A stretch of 6,206 nt of DNA from assembly GCA_002333205.1 (NCBI GenBank), contig DDAD01000078.1:1128-7333 (forward strand), read 5' to 3'. The notes under the pieces are model-generated. The model had not been told where the DNA came from. It saw nothing but the letters and a program-made list of their open reading frames with translations, and searched no databases. This document shows, one piece after another, positions 1-5,804 of this stretch; the stretch's first letter is position 1; each line of letters begins with the position of its first letter. This stretch comes from Pedobacter sp. UBA2067. GTDB taxonomy: Bacteria; Bacteroidota; Bacteroidia; Sphingobacteriales; Sphingobacteriaceae. Made by a program: the position numbers and the translations under genes.

Positions 1-1105
1 CCGGGTAAAAAATGCAGGGAATACCATTTTCACGCAATAGGATCATGGCATATGCCAAGGGACGGAACCAATATTCCACATACGACTGCAATGCTTGCAA
101 CGGCTGCGAATCATGGTTGTCAACAAAGGTTATGGATAAAAATGGATGCGTTTGCGTTAAGGTACCATCGAAAATCTTGCTTAAGTCGTAACGCTCTTCA
201 GCAAGGCCGGCAAGATAGAAGTTGGTGTGCAGAATAGAATCGAACAGCTGCATTCGGCCACCAGTTTCTTCAATATAGGCATGTAGCTCCTCCACCTGCG
301 CGGTAACCCAATTTTCAGCCACAATAAAGAACTGCTCGTTGAAGGTAGCATTCATATGATCGATCCACTCGTTGAGAAAATCTGCGGATACGTGCTTAAC
401 AGCATCTAGTCGGAACCCCTTCATACCACAAGTTTTGTAATACCACTCCCCCCAACGTTTCAATTCTTCGCGGACCGCAGGGTTCCTAAAATCCACGTCG
501 TTGAACATGAGGTAATCGTAGTTCCCAAACTCACCGGAAGGAACCTGTTCCCATCCTTCTCCGTAAGTATTCTGAATAGAAAAAATGCCATCTTCCTGAA
601 GATCTGCCGCCCAGTCAATCCCACTGAAAGCATGATAATCCCAGATGAATTCAGAGTATTTACCAGCCCTGCCAGGAAAAGTGAATTTCGTCCAGGCTTC
701 AATCTCGAATACATCAGATACAAACTCGTCACGATTATGAGGATTAACCCGTCGTACGGGAATCTTCTCGAGTTCGTCGGCGCCAGCTTTGTGGTTTAGC
801 ACCACATCCGCCATCACGGTAATGTGTTTTTCCTGAAGGGTCTTTATCGCTTCGATATACTCATCCCGGGATCCGTACTTCGTTTCCACGCTGCCCTTCT
901 GGTCGAACTCTCCCAGATCGTACAAGTCATAACAATCATACCCAACAGAGTTAGCACCTTCTGTAGATTTATAAGCCGGGGGAAACCAAACCATGGTAAT
1001 CCCCAGATCCTCCAGGTGTCCAGCTTCCTTTTTTGCTTTATTCCATAACTTTTCTTCTTCATTGTAATACCAATGAAAATATTGCACTAATGTCTGATTG
1101 ATCAT
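1..1105 (-). CDS. Cytoplasmic alpha-amylase, GH13 family (3' end beyond the window)
   Basis: It hydrolyses internal alpha-1,4-glucosidic bonds of starch, glycogen or maltodextrin. The 368 visible residues, starting MINQTLVQYFHWYY, show the GH13 (beta/alpha)8 barrel with all four conserved regions: DVVLNH at 100-105, GFRLDAVKH at 230-238 with nucleophile D234, AENW at 263-266 with acid/base E264, and FVDNHD at 327-332 with transition-state stabiliser D332. Residues about 105-200 form the long, Asp-rich domain B. The frame is still open at base 1, where GIPCIFYP marks the approach to the last barrel strands; relatives are about 480-500 residues, so roughly 115-130 are missing. No signal peptide is present, which fits the cytoplasmic AmyA-like liquefying amylases. 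The ATG at 1105 is chosen because homology begins immediately and a GGGGAG-type ribosome site lies 11 bases upstream. No other starch gene is visible nearby. Family call firm; exact substrate inferred. Confidence 0.95.
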   Translation of the reverse strand, partial: MINQTLVQYFHWYYNEEEKLWNKAKKEAGHLEDLGITMVWFPPAYKSTEGANSVGYDCYDLYDLGEFDQKGSVETKYGSRDEYIEAIKTLQEKHITVMADVVLNHKAGADELEKIPVRRVNPHNRDEFVSDVFEIEAWTKFTFPGRAGKYSEFIWDYHAFSGIDWAADLQEDGIFSIQNTYGEGWEQVPSGEFGNYDYLMFNDVDFRNPAVREELKRWGEWYYKTCGMKGFRLDAVKHVSADFLNEWIDHMNATFNEQFFIVAENWVTAQVEELHAYIEETGGRMQLFDSILHTNFYLAGLAEERYDLSKIFDGTLTQTHPFLSITFVDNHDSQPLQALQSYVEYWFRPLAYAMILLRENGIPCIFYP

Positions 1106-1116
1106 TCTTATTTAAA

Positions 1117-1124
1117 CTCCCCTT
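1117..1124 (-). promoter_or_regulatory. Shine-Dalgarno-like site of the amylase gene
   Basis: On the minus strand this reads AAGGGGAG, ending 11 bases before the ATG at 1105. It is purine-rich and partly complementary to the 16S tail. It is the only clear ribosome-binding-like sequence in this window and supports the chosen amylase start. The spacing is slightly long, so use is likely but unproven. Confidence 0.45.
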
Positions 1125-1165
1125 AGTCGAAGCAAAAACAATAACATGATGTACTACAATTTGTT

Positions 1166-1173
1166 TACTTTTG
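1166..1173 (+). promoter_or_regulatory. Bacteroidota -7 promoter element (TAnnTTTG) of the thioesterase gene
   Basis: TACTTTTG matches the Bacteroidota primary-sigma -7 consensus TAnnTTTG exactly. Only seven bases separate it from the ATG at 1181, so transcription should begin at or within a few bases of the start codon, giving a leaderless or nearly leaderless mRNA. No TTG is seen at the usual -33 distance, so the upstream half is weak or absent. Confidence 0.55.
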
Positions 1174-1180
1174 CGGCAAT

Positions 1181-1702
1181 ATGAGTTTAAAATCTAAAAA
1201 CCCAAGTCATTCGTTCACCATTATGAATGAATTGGTTTTACCAAACGACACCAATACATTAAATAACTTAATGGGTGGAAGGCTGTTACACTGGATGGAT
1301 ATTGCTGCTGCGATCTCCGCACAAAAGCATTGCAACCGAATTGTCGTTACAGCATCTGTGGACAATGTATCTTTTAAACAGCCTATAAAACTTGGTGATG
1401 TAATTACCATTGAAGCGAAAGTTACACGCGCTTTTCACACCTCTGTAGAGGTCCGGCTTGATGTCTGGGCGGAGAATATACCTACAGGCGGAAGGGTGAA
1501 ATCAAACGAAGCTTATTATACCTTCGTTGCCATTGACCAGGGAGGACGTACTATCCCAGTTCCGGAACTCGTGCCCGAAACTGCACAGGAAATTGAATTG
1601 TTTGATGGTGCATTAAGACGCCGTCAGTTAAGGCTAATTTTGGCAGGCAAAATGGATCCAAACGATGCGCCTGAACTAAGAGCCTTATTCTTTAGAGAGT
1701 AA
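1181..1702 (+). CDS. Acyl-CoA thioesterase, hotdog fold (YciA/ACOT type)
   Basis: This 173-residue protein should hydrolyse acyl-CoA to free fatty acid and CoA in the cytoplasm. A single hotdog domain spans residues about 11-130. The family signature is clear: PNDTN at 21-25, MGGRLLHWMD at 31-40, then VVTASVDNVSF and PIKLGD at 68-73. N25 and D40 correspond to the Asn and Asp used for catalysis in ACOT7/YciA relatives. The usual G-T-L-F-G-G loop is N-N-L-M-G-G here, a change I believe is common in Bacteroidota members. The C-terminal tail of about 40 residues, rich in Arg and Leu, has no assigned role. The start is supported by immediate homology and the -7 element just upstream. It stands alone, divergent from the amylase and convergent with the next gene. 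Chain-length preference cannot be read from sequence. Confidence 0.93.
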   Translation: MSLKSKNPSHSFTIMNELVLPNDTNTLNNLMGGRLLHWMDIAAAISAQKHCNRIVVTASVDNVSFKQPIKLGDVITIEAKVTRAFHTSVEVRLDVWAENIPTGGRVKSNEAYYTFVAIDQGGRTIPVPELVPETAQEIELFDGALRRRQLRLILAGKMDPNDAPELRALFFRE

Positions 1703-1708
1703 CTTACA

Positions 1709-2278
1709 TTAATTACCTTTCGCCAGTGACTGTGAAGAAGAATTATTCACAGCCTGGTTGCTAAGCTGTTTTTCAATTGAATATGCACTGAGGCTATTCA
1801 ATTCCCGGTTATAACTCAACTTGTCGTAGTTAATATTCAAGTACTTGGAGTTTCCATTCATGATACGGAATGAAGATGCAATGCCATTTAACGCCGCATT
1901 GTAAAATCCTGTAATGATTCTTCCGCTTAACTCCTCTTCAATTGTTGGATCTTCCTCCCCCCACTTTCTAACGGGCTTCATCTTCTTTGAAACCTTCAGG
2001 TAACGTGCCTGGTAAGAATCATGACCTAAATAATTCTGGTATTTCGAGCTTTTTGTAATCTCCTTGATTTTGATCGTCTTTACCATTGTAGGGCAAAGGG
2101 ATACCTTAGAATTGTCGGTTTTAATGAAGATGCTATCTGTGGAAACCTGATAGAGAATACCTTTAATAGTTTCACCTGATGTTCGAACAACGGCTAAATA
2201 TGGTTTTACCTGTGCAGAAACGCTGGTTGCGACGAAGCACAATATGGCAGTGGATATTTGATAAAGTCGTTTTCTCAT
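1709..2278 (-). CDS. Secreted or periplasmic protein of unknown function
   Basis: I do not recognise this 189-residue protein. It begins MRKRLYQIST followed by a hydrophobic core to about residue 20 and a likely signal peptidase I site after SVSA at 22, leaving Gln as the first mature residue, a common Bacteroidota arrangement. Residues 26-75 alternate hydrophobic and polar residues (YLAVVRTSGETIKGILYQV, then DSIFIKT and VKTIKIKE), suggesting a small beta-barrel or SH3-like domain; this is inference. The middle (79-118) is basic then acidic. Residues 119-140 (GRIITGFYNAALNGIAS) are helical-looking and mildly hydrophobic, and the last 40 residues are rich in Asn and Ser and probably disordered. 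No lipobox, catalytic motif or clear membrane anchor is seen. The stop codon lies 6 bp from that of the convergent thioesterase gene. Confidence 0.8.
   Translation of the reverse strand: MRKRLYQISTAILCFVATSVSAQVKPYLAVVRTSGETIKGILYQVSTDSIFIKTDNSKVSLCPTMVKTIKIKEITKSSKYQNYLGHDSYQARYLKVSKKMKPVRKWGEEDPTIEEELSGRIITGFYNAALNGIASSFRIMNGNSKYLNINYDKLSYNRELNSLSAYSIEKQLSNQAVNNSSSQSLAKGN
1730..1752. other. Inverted repeat at the tail of two convergent genes, possible weak terminator
   Basis: CTGTGAA and TTCACAG form a perfect 7-bp stem around a 9-base loop, inside the last codons of the minus-strand unknown gene and about 28 bases past the thioesterase stop. It could slow or stop rightward transcription, since the 6-bp gap between the genes cannot hold a terminator. 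The nearest T-run on the plus strand starts about 15 bases after the stem, so a classical intrinsic terminator is doubtful. Confidence 0.25.
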
Positions 2279-2293
2279 ATGTTAGAATGTACC

Positions 2294-2323
2294 CTAAGAT
2301 AGGAATTAAACCGACTATACAAA
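2294..2323 (-). promoter_or_regulatory. Probable promoter of the unknown secreted protein gene
   Basis: On the minus strand a TTTG (2320-2323) is followed after 18 bases by TATCTTAG (2294-2301), one mismatch from the Bacteroidota TAnnTTTG -7 element. The spacing is close to the 19-21 bases typical of this promoter class. The -7 element lies 15 bases before the ATG at 2278, giving a very short leader. Confidence 0.4.
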
Positions 2324-2357
2324 TAAATGTTTTAAAATTGTCAGAATATCGTAAACA

Positions 2358-2762
2358 TTATTGTGCCATTTCCAGAATTTTGTCAAACTCTGTGTTCTTC
2401 AATTTCATCACAGATAATCTTCCTTGTTTGATTAAGGCGATATCTGCAAGACTTTCTTCTGCTTTGATTTGCGCCAAGCTAACGGGATTCTTTAATGCTT
2501 CTACAGGTGCCAGGTCTACAACTACCCAATTTGGATCTTCAGTAGTTGGATCCTGATAAAACTCACGAACAACCTTGGCAATACCAACAACACATTTTCC
2601 TTCATTACTGTGATAAAACAAGACAAGATCGCCTTCTTTCATGTCTTTCATATTGTTACGTGCCTGGTAGTTCCTTACACCGTCCCAAAAGGTACGTCCA
2701 TCTTCAATAAACTTTTCCCAACTGTATTTAAAAGGTTCAGATTTCACTAAAAAGTAGTTCAT
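2358..2762 (-). CDS. EVE-domain protein, THYN1-like
   Basis: The 134-residue protein is one EVE domain (PUA-like fold) end to end, related to thymocyte nuclear protein 1. Visible family features are MNYFLVKSEP at 1-10, the WDGVRNYQARNN segment at 26-37, the GDLVLFYHSNEG strand and turn at 44-55, the DPNWVVVDL strand at 76-84 and QGRLSVM at 113-119. EVE domains bind modified nucleotides or bases in DNA or RNA; the ligand here is unknown and the protein has no catalytic motif. It is expected to be cytoplasmic. An ATG 27 bases upstream (2789) is open in the same frame, but homology begins at MNYFLVKSEP and a TTTG-type -7 element lies just before 2762, so the shorter start is chosen. It sits between two minus-strand genes with gaps of about 78 bp, so co-transcription is possible but not indicated. 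Confidence 0.93.
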   Translation of the reverse strand: MNYFLVKSEPFKYSWEKFIEDGRTFWDGVRNYQARNNMKDMKEGDLVLFYHSNEGKCVVGIAKVVREFYQDPTTEDPNWVVVDLAPVEALKNPVSLAQIKAEESLADIALIKQGRLSVMKLKNTEFDKILEMAQ

Positions 2763-2766
2763 AGCG

Positions 2767-2774
2767 CAAATTAA
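2767..2774 (-). promoter_or_regulatory. Possible -7 promoter element of the EVE gene
   Basis: The minus strand reads TTAATTTG, one mismatch from TAnnTTTG, and lies 4 bases before the ATG at 2762. No TTG occurs at the expected -33 distance. If used, the mRNA would be leaderless or start inside the first codons, so this is a tentative call; its main value is that it argues against the upstream ATG at 2789. Confidence 0.3.
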
Positions 2775-2839
2775 AGGAATTTTCGGCAACCCCCTCTAAA
2801 CACAATGTCAATCTTTAAAGCGTGTTTGGAAATATCCCG

Positions 2840-3775
2840 CTAGAAATTCCTGTTAAAAGTGAAGGGCATTACCAAAGTCATATCAACTGGTCTTCCTTTA
2901 CGCTGTCCGGGTATCCAGCCTTTTGCACCCTTAAGAACACGGATTGCTTCGGCAGCTAATGCAGGATGTACATCATTGATGGCATGTGCATCTGCTATTT
3001 CTCCGGTTCGACGAACTACAAAGCTGATTTGTGCAATACCCTGAGTCCGCGTCAGGGCGAGTTGACGTGGATACCTGATGTTGCGTACAACATAAATATA
3101 GAAGTTCCGCATACCCCCTGAGAATGTCGGTTTAACTTCTGATTCGGTATACTGGTATTTGTTCCCCTGTTCATCGGTACGCTCTCCAGACAATAATTTC
3201 CCTTGTTGGTAATGCTCCGTATACCTAAGCAAGTCTGCATCCCTAAGCTCCCCCGTCCATTCGCCCTCGTATCTACCATCCTTGATGTTGCCCTGAGCCG
3301 TGATGTATCTAAAGTCCGCATCATAAATCATCGCACGTCCGTTTCCTGATTGCACTAAAGCTGTACCAGAAGAATCATTCAGCGTTTCAATATAAGTTTG
3401 ACTACTGTCGCCAAACTTTGGATGCCTCAAAAGCTGGTATACTTTTCCATTTGGATAATAGAGCACTGCAGTGTCGACCATCTGTCCTCTGTCGTATTGG
3501 ATGAGCTGTTTTGTAGTACCATCCTCAAAGTAGGAAATAAATGTCCCATGGTACAATGGTGGATCTTTGCGAAATGACTGCCCAGTGCTCCGCTTCGCTC
3601 CACTTAAGTAAAACTCGTTTGTTGGATGTAAGCCCAAATCTCCTGCTCGGGGTTCTACGATCCGGATAAAGTTTGCAGTTTCCTTACTGATCGCGTAGTC
3701 GCCATTGTTTTTCAAATAGTAAGTCGTTTGACCTAGTACAGCTGGTACCGATAACAGCAGGAAGCTGATCAGCAT
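2840..3775 (-). CDS. Secreted TonB C-terminal domain protein with YwqK/MORN-like repeats, amber codon in the original signal peptide
   Basis: The 311 residues from the ATG at 3775 begin MLISFLLLSVPAVLGQ, a signal-peptide core with a likely cut after VLG at 15. Residues about 75-200 hold degenerate MORN/YwqK-like units (YHGTFISYFEDG, YYPNGKVYQLL, IKDGRYEGEWTGE). Residues 216-308 form a TonB C-terminal domain: TFSGGMRNFYIYV, NIRYP, then GIAQISFVVRRTGEI, AIRVLKGAKGWIPG and VDMTLVMPF. Stand-alone TonB_C proteins of this kind are common in Bacteroidota envelopes; a true energy-transducing TonB would have an N-terminal membrane anchor and Pro-rich linker, both absent, so iron or glycan uptake should not be assumed. 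Just upstream and in frame, an ATG at 3796 reads MKNSF, then TAG, then L before this ATG. The first five codons supply the Lys expected in a signal peptide, so the ancestral start was probably 3796. The gene may now be poorly exported or expressed. Confidence 0.85.
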   Translation of the reverse strand: MLISFLLLSVPAVLGQTTYYLKNNGDYAISKETANFIRIVEPRAGDLGLHPTNEFYLSGAKRSTGQSFRKDPPLYHGTFISYFEDGTTKQLIQYDRGQMVDTAVLYYPNGKVYQLLRHPKFGDSSQTYIETLNDSSGTALVQSGNGRAMIYDADFRYITAQGNIKDGRYEGEWTGELRDADLLRYTEHYQQGKLLSGERTDEQGNKYQYTESEVKPTFSGGMRNFYIYVVRNIRYPRQLALTRTQGIAQISFVVRRTGEIADAHAINDVHPALAAEAIRVLKGAKGWIPGQRKGRPVDMTLVMPFTFNRNF

Positions 3776-3778
3776 CAG

Positions 3779-3796
3779 CTAAAAAGAATTCTTCAT
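3779..3796 (-). other. Five-codon remnant of the signal peptide start, ended by an in-frame TAG
   Basis: ATG AAG AAT TCT TTT TAG on the minus strand, in the same frame as the TonB_C gene, with one CTG codon between the TAG and the next ATG. Reading through would give a textbook signal peptide with N-terminal Lys. A single T-to-A change in a TTG leucine codon would explain the stop. Alternatively it is a tiny upstream ORF permitting re-initiation three bases after its stop, or a sequencing error. Confidence 0.6.
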
Positions 3797-3813
3797 TGTA
3801 GCGTTAATTTTTC

Positions 3814-3821
3814 GAAAGATA
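3814..3821 (-). promoter_or_regulatory. Possible -7 element of the TonB_C gene
   Basis: The minus strand reads TATCTTTC, one mismatch from TAnnTTTG, placed 17 bases before the ATG at 3796. This distance resembles the unknown-protein promoter (2294-2301) and fits 3796 as the original start codon. No matching TTG is seen 19-21 bases upstream, so support is modest. Confidence 0.3.
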
Positions 3822-3950
3822 AAAATTTAGCATAATAAATAACACACTTGAAGTACCCTACCCTCACTCATGTGGAAAAAAATTTCTAAATTAATTGCTT
3901 AACAGGATTCATTGTAGCCAAGTCAAACGCATCTTAAAACCGTTAATCTT

Positions 3951-4907
3951 ATGGATTCAATTTCAGCTTTGCAGCATCCCTCAGCTATAATAAAGTATTT
4001 CAGCTGCATCCTCCTACTTCTATGCCTCTTCAGCTCGGCATTTGCACAAAGCAAGAGAGACATTACGACGTTCATCAGTACTTTGGACGTAGCAACCGGG
4101 ATGGTCGACACCGTTTTAAGCACCAATCAACACTTTGAAGCACCGAACTGGCATCCGGACGGCTATCTGATCGTAAATGGCATGGGGAAGCTCCATAAGC
4201 TTGATCTAAAAACCAAGGCACTCAGCGTCATTAACACAGGCACTGCAACAGAGAACAACAATGACCACGGGATTTCGCCAGATAAAAAATGGCTTGCAAT
4301 AAGTCATAATGCCAGAGCAGATACTTCCAAAAAGTCGTACAAGTCGGCCATCTTTATCGTACCTATTGAAGGTGGGGAACCCAGAAGGGTTACCCCAGAG
4401 GTACCTTCCTACTGGCACGGTTGGAGTCCGGACGGTAAAACGCTGGCATACTGCGGGGAACGCAATGGCAATTTCGACATCTATACCATCCCTGTGGAGG
4501 GAGGAACAGAAAAGCGGCTGACCAGCACCGAAGGGCTTGAAGATGGACCGGAATATTCACCCGATGGAAAGTACATTTACTTCAATTCCTACCGCAGCGG
4601 TCATATGCAGATCTGGCGTATGCACGCCGACGGAACAAATCCGGAACAGTTAACCTTTGACAAAAACTCGAACTGGTTTCCCCATCCTGCGCCCGACAAC
4701 AAATCTGTGGTATATCTTGCTTATACATCAGATCAAAAGCAAGAACACCTGTTTGGAAAAGATGTGAAGTTGCGGCTGTTGAATTTGGCAGATAAAACCG
4801 TCAGAGACCTAACACCAGTGTTCTTTGGCGGACAGGGTACCATAAACGTTTCTTCCTGGAGCCCTGATAGCAGGAAAGTAGCTTTCATCAGCTACTTGGT
4901 AAAATAG
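3951..4907 (+). CDS. Secreted TolB-like PD40 beta-propeller protein
   Basis: The 318-residue protein starts with a hydrophilic stretch of about 15 residues, then a hydrophobic core (FSCILLLLCLFSSAFA) and a likely signal cleavage after residue 32, so it acts in the periplasm or at the cell surface. The mature part is a WD40-like propeller of PD40 type. Six blade motifs are visible: NWHPDGYLIV at 67, GISPDKKWLAIS at 107, GWSPDGKTLAYC at 157, EYSPDGKYIYFN at 201, HPAPDNKSVVYL at 245 and SWSPDSRKVAFI at 302. This matches the C-terminal propeller of TolB, but the TolB N-terminal domain is lacking and no tol-pal genes adjoin, so it should not be named tolB. Related proteins are usually annotated as Tol biopolymer transporter periplasmic components; the likely role is protein or ligand binding. 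No hydrolase domain follows, unlike prolyl oligopeptidase relatives. It diverges from the TonB_C gene. Confidence 0.9.
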   Translation: MDSISALQHPSAIIKYFSCILLLLCLFSSAFAQSKRDITTFISTLDVATGMVDTVLSTNQHFEAPNWHPDGYLIVNGMGKLHKLDLKTKALSVINTGTATENNNDHGISPDKKWLAISHNARADTSKKSYKSAIFIVPIEGGEPRRVTPEVPSYWHGWSPDGKTLAYCGERNGNFDIYTIPVEGGTEKRLTSTEGLEDGPEYSPDGKYIYFNSYRSGHMQIWRMHADGTNPEQLTFDKNSNWFPHPAPDNKSVVYLAYTSDQKQEHLFGKDVKLRLLNLADKTVRDLTPVFFGGQGTINVSSWSPDSRKVAFISYLVK

Positions 4908-4923
4908 TTAACATGAAACTGTC

Positions 4924-4963
4924 TAAACACAAACAGCCGCCTAAAGGCAGCTGTTTGTGTTTA
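4924..4963. terminator. Bidirectional hairpin terminator between convergent genes
   Basis: TAAACACAAACAGC (4924-4937) pairs perfectly with GCTGTTTGTGTTTA (4950-4963), and inside it GCC pairs with GGC around a TAAA loop. The single internal mismatch is C against A on the plus-strand RNA but becomes a G-U pair on the minus-strand RNA, so the leftward transcript forms an unbroken 18-bp stem. It lies 17 bp after the PD40 stop and about 20 bp after the GIN stop. U-rich tails are weak in both directions. Confidence 0.8.
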
Positions 4964-4983
4964 TAAAAACGAGCTCTAATGTG

Positions 4984-5592
4984 CTATTTTATGGAATTCA
5001 TTGCGGTTTGATGTGCAGTCATGATTGCTTCCGAAGCATACAATTCTGATCTTAAACTTTCAAAGTCGCCTAACTTCAAATTTTTAGTGCTATTGCTTAC
5101 CATTGTGCTTTGATCTGCACTTCCTTTTAACTTCAGTCCAGCATCATCCTTAACTACCGTATATAGGCTTTCTGCGGTAGTTTTGATTTTTGCGTTGGCG
5201 CTGTGGCTTAAAAATAACTGGAGATTTTTAACATCAAAGTTGTTGGCAGTTACGATCTCAGCATTTCCAAATGCCTCTAGCCTTTCCAGATCTTTCAGGG
5301 TAATGTTTAAAATTACTGGTGCCGACTCCATAGAGTTGATATAAAGTGTTTTTCCATTGCTTACCACCGATGTTTTCGAAGAGTCGTAGTTGTCAACGGC
5401 TACAATTTCTTGTGCCTCACCCTGCGTTAAAACGATCTTCACGTTTCCACTTACCCAGATCCTGTTAAGATTGGTCACTGAACTCAATTTTACTTTTGTT
5501 GCTGGATCAGCTGCAAATCCGGTTACTACTGAAGAGGTTACTAATACTGCTGCGATTACTGCTGCGAATACGGTTTTGGTTAGATTTTTCAT
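4984..5592 (-). CDS. Secreted GIN-domain (DUF2807-type) protein
   Basis: The 202-residue protein begins MKNLTKTVFAAVIAAVLVTS, a signal peptide probably cut after GFA at 27 or the next Ala. The mature part is a head-GIN/DUF2807 (putative auto-transporter adhesin) domain: NRIWVSGNVKIVLTQGE at 43-59 is the characteristic opening, followed by beta-helix-like rungs about 20 residues apart (EAFGNAEIVT at 106, SHSANAKIKT at 129, DDAGLKLKGSA at 149). The family forms right-handed beta-helices at the Bacteroidota cell surface or periplasm; its biochemical role is not established. The last 25 residues (FESLRSELYASEAIMTAHQ) look helical and differ from the rungs. The frame stays open up to an ATG at 5712, but that would place an ECF-type promoter inside the coding region and bury the signal peptide, so 5592 is chosen. 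It is transcribed alone, from its own promoter to the hairpin at 4924-4963. Confidence 0.9.
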   Translation of the reverse strand: MKNLTKTVFAAVIAAVLVTSSVVTGFAADPATKVKLSSVTNLNRIWVSGNVKIVLTQGEAQEIVAVDNYDSSKTSVVSNGKTLYINSMESAPVILNITLKDLERLEAFGNAEIVTANNFDVKNLQLFLSHSANAKIKTTAESLYTVVKDDAGLKLKGSADQSTMVSNSTKNLKLGDFESLRSELYASEAIMTAHQTAMNSIK

Positions 5593-5634
5593 GGCTTTAT
5601 GACTTAAATTTTTGTCCTTGTTTTTTGATATTAA

Positions 5635-5657
5635 GACGCCTTCGCAGCAGAAACGTT
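5635..5657 (-). promoter_or_regulatory. Promoter of ECF sigma factor type for the GIN-domain gene
   Basis: The minus strand carries GCAACGTTT (AAC at 5655-5657), then CGTC (5635-5638) with exactly 16 bases between AAC and CGTC. AAC plus CGTC at 16-17 bases is the classical extracytoplasmic-function sigma promoter pattern. The start of transcription would fall near 5628, giving a leader of about 36 bases to the ATG at 5592. No TAnnTTTG element is present for this gene. GCTGC occurs twice, 14 bases apart (5644-5648 and 5658-5662), overlapping the -35 region. The sigma factor is not encoded in the window. Confidence 0.6.
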
Positions 5658-5758
5658 GCAGCCAAAAAGAGGGTAATATACCAGCAATCGTAACATATAG
5701 ACCAAAGGCCATTATTCTTCGACGAACAGACTAAAAATCAAACCCTTCCCAAACAGAA

Positions 5759-5784
5759 AAGGCATCCTCAAAAGAGAATGCCTT
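5759..5784 (-). terminator. Intrinsic terminator of the metalloprotease gene
   Basis: On the minus strand AAGGCAT-T-CTC, a TTTT loop and GAG-G-ATGCCTT form an 11-bp stem including one U-G pair, followed directly by TTTTCTGTTT. The stem begins 20 bases after the stop codon of the gene ending at 5805. On the opposite strand the wobble becomes a C-A mismatch, so it is built to work leftward. It insulates the downstream GIN gene from read-through. Confidence 0.8.
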
Positions 5785-5804
5785 CCTTAATTAACCTGTA
5801 ATTA

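Noticed and set aside
460..732. Minus-strand 90-residue open frame inside the amylase region
   Set aside because: It is an out-of-frame shadow; the real amylase frame with all four GH13 motifs covers it.
844..1062. Minus-strand 72-residue open frame at the amylase 5' end
   Set aside because: Same strand but different frame from the amylase; low-complexity shadow without homology signal.
1..1105. Starch-utilisation (Sus-like) locus
   Set aside because: Only one amylase is present, without a signal peptide, and no SusC/SusD-like or regulator gene adjoins it in the window.
2179..2556. Plus-strand 125-residue open frame across the unknown gene and EVE gene
   Set aside because: It is antisense to two better-supported genes and has no recognisable domain or start signal.
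2358..2762. EVE protein as part of a restriction or toxin-antitoxin defence island
   Set aside because: No nuclease, methyltransferase or toxin-like neighbour is visible; the stand-alone THYN1-like form is widespread in ordinary chromosomal contexts.
2798..2827. AAACAC/GTGTTT inverted repeat after the TonB_C gene as a terminator
   Set aside because: The stem is only 6-7 bp with an 18-base loop and there is no T-tract on the minus strand after it.
3951..4907. True tolB of the Tol-Pal system
   Set aside because: Only the propeller part is present, the TolB N-terminal domain is missing and no pal, tolA or tolQR gene is adjacent.
5593..5712. N-terminal extension of the GIN gene to the ATG at 5712
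   Set aside because: It would bury the signal peptide 40 residues inside the protein and place the ECF-type promoter in coding sequence; the extension also looks unlike any N-terminus.
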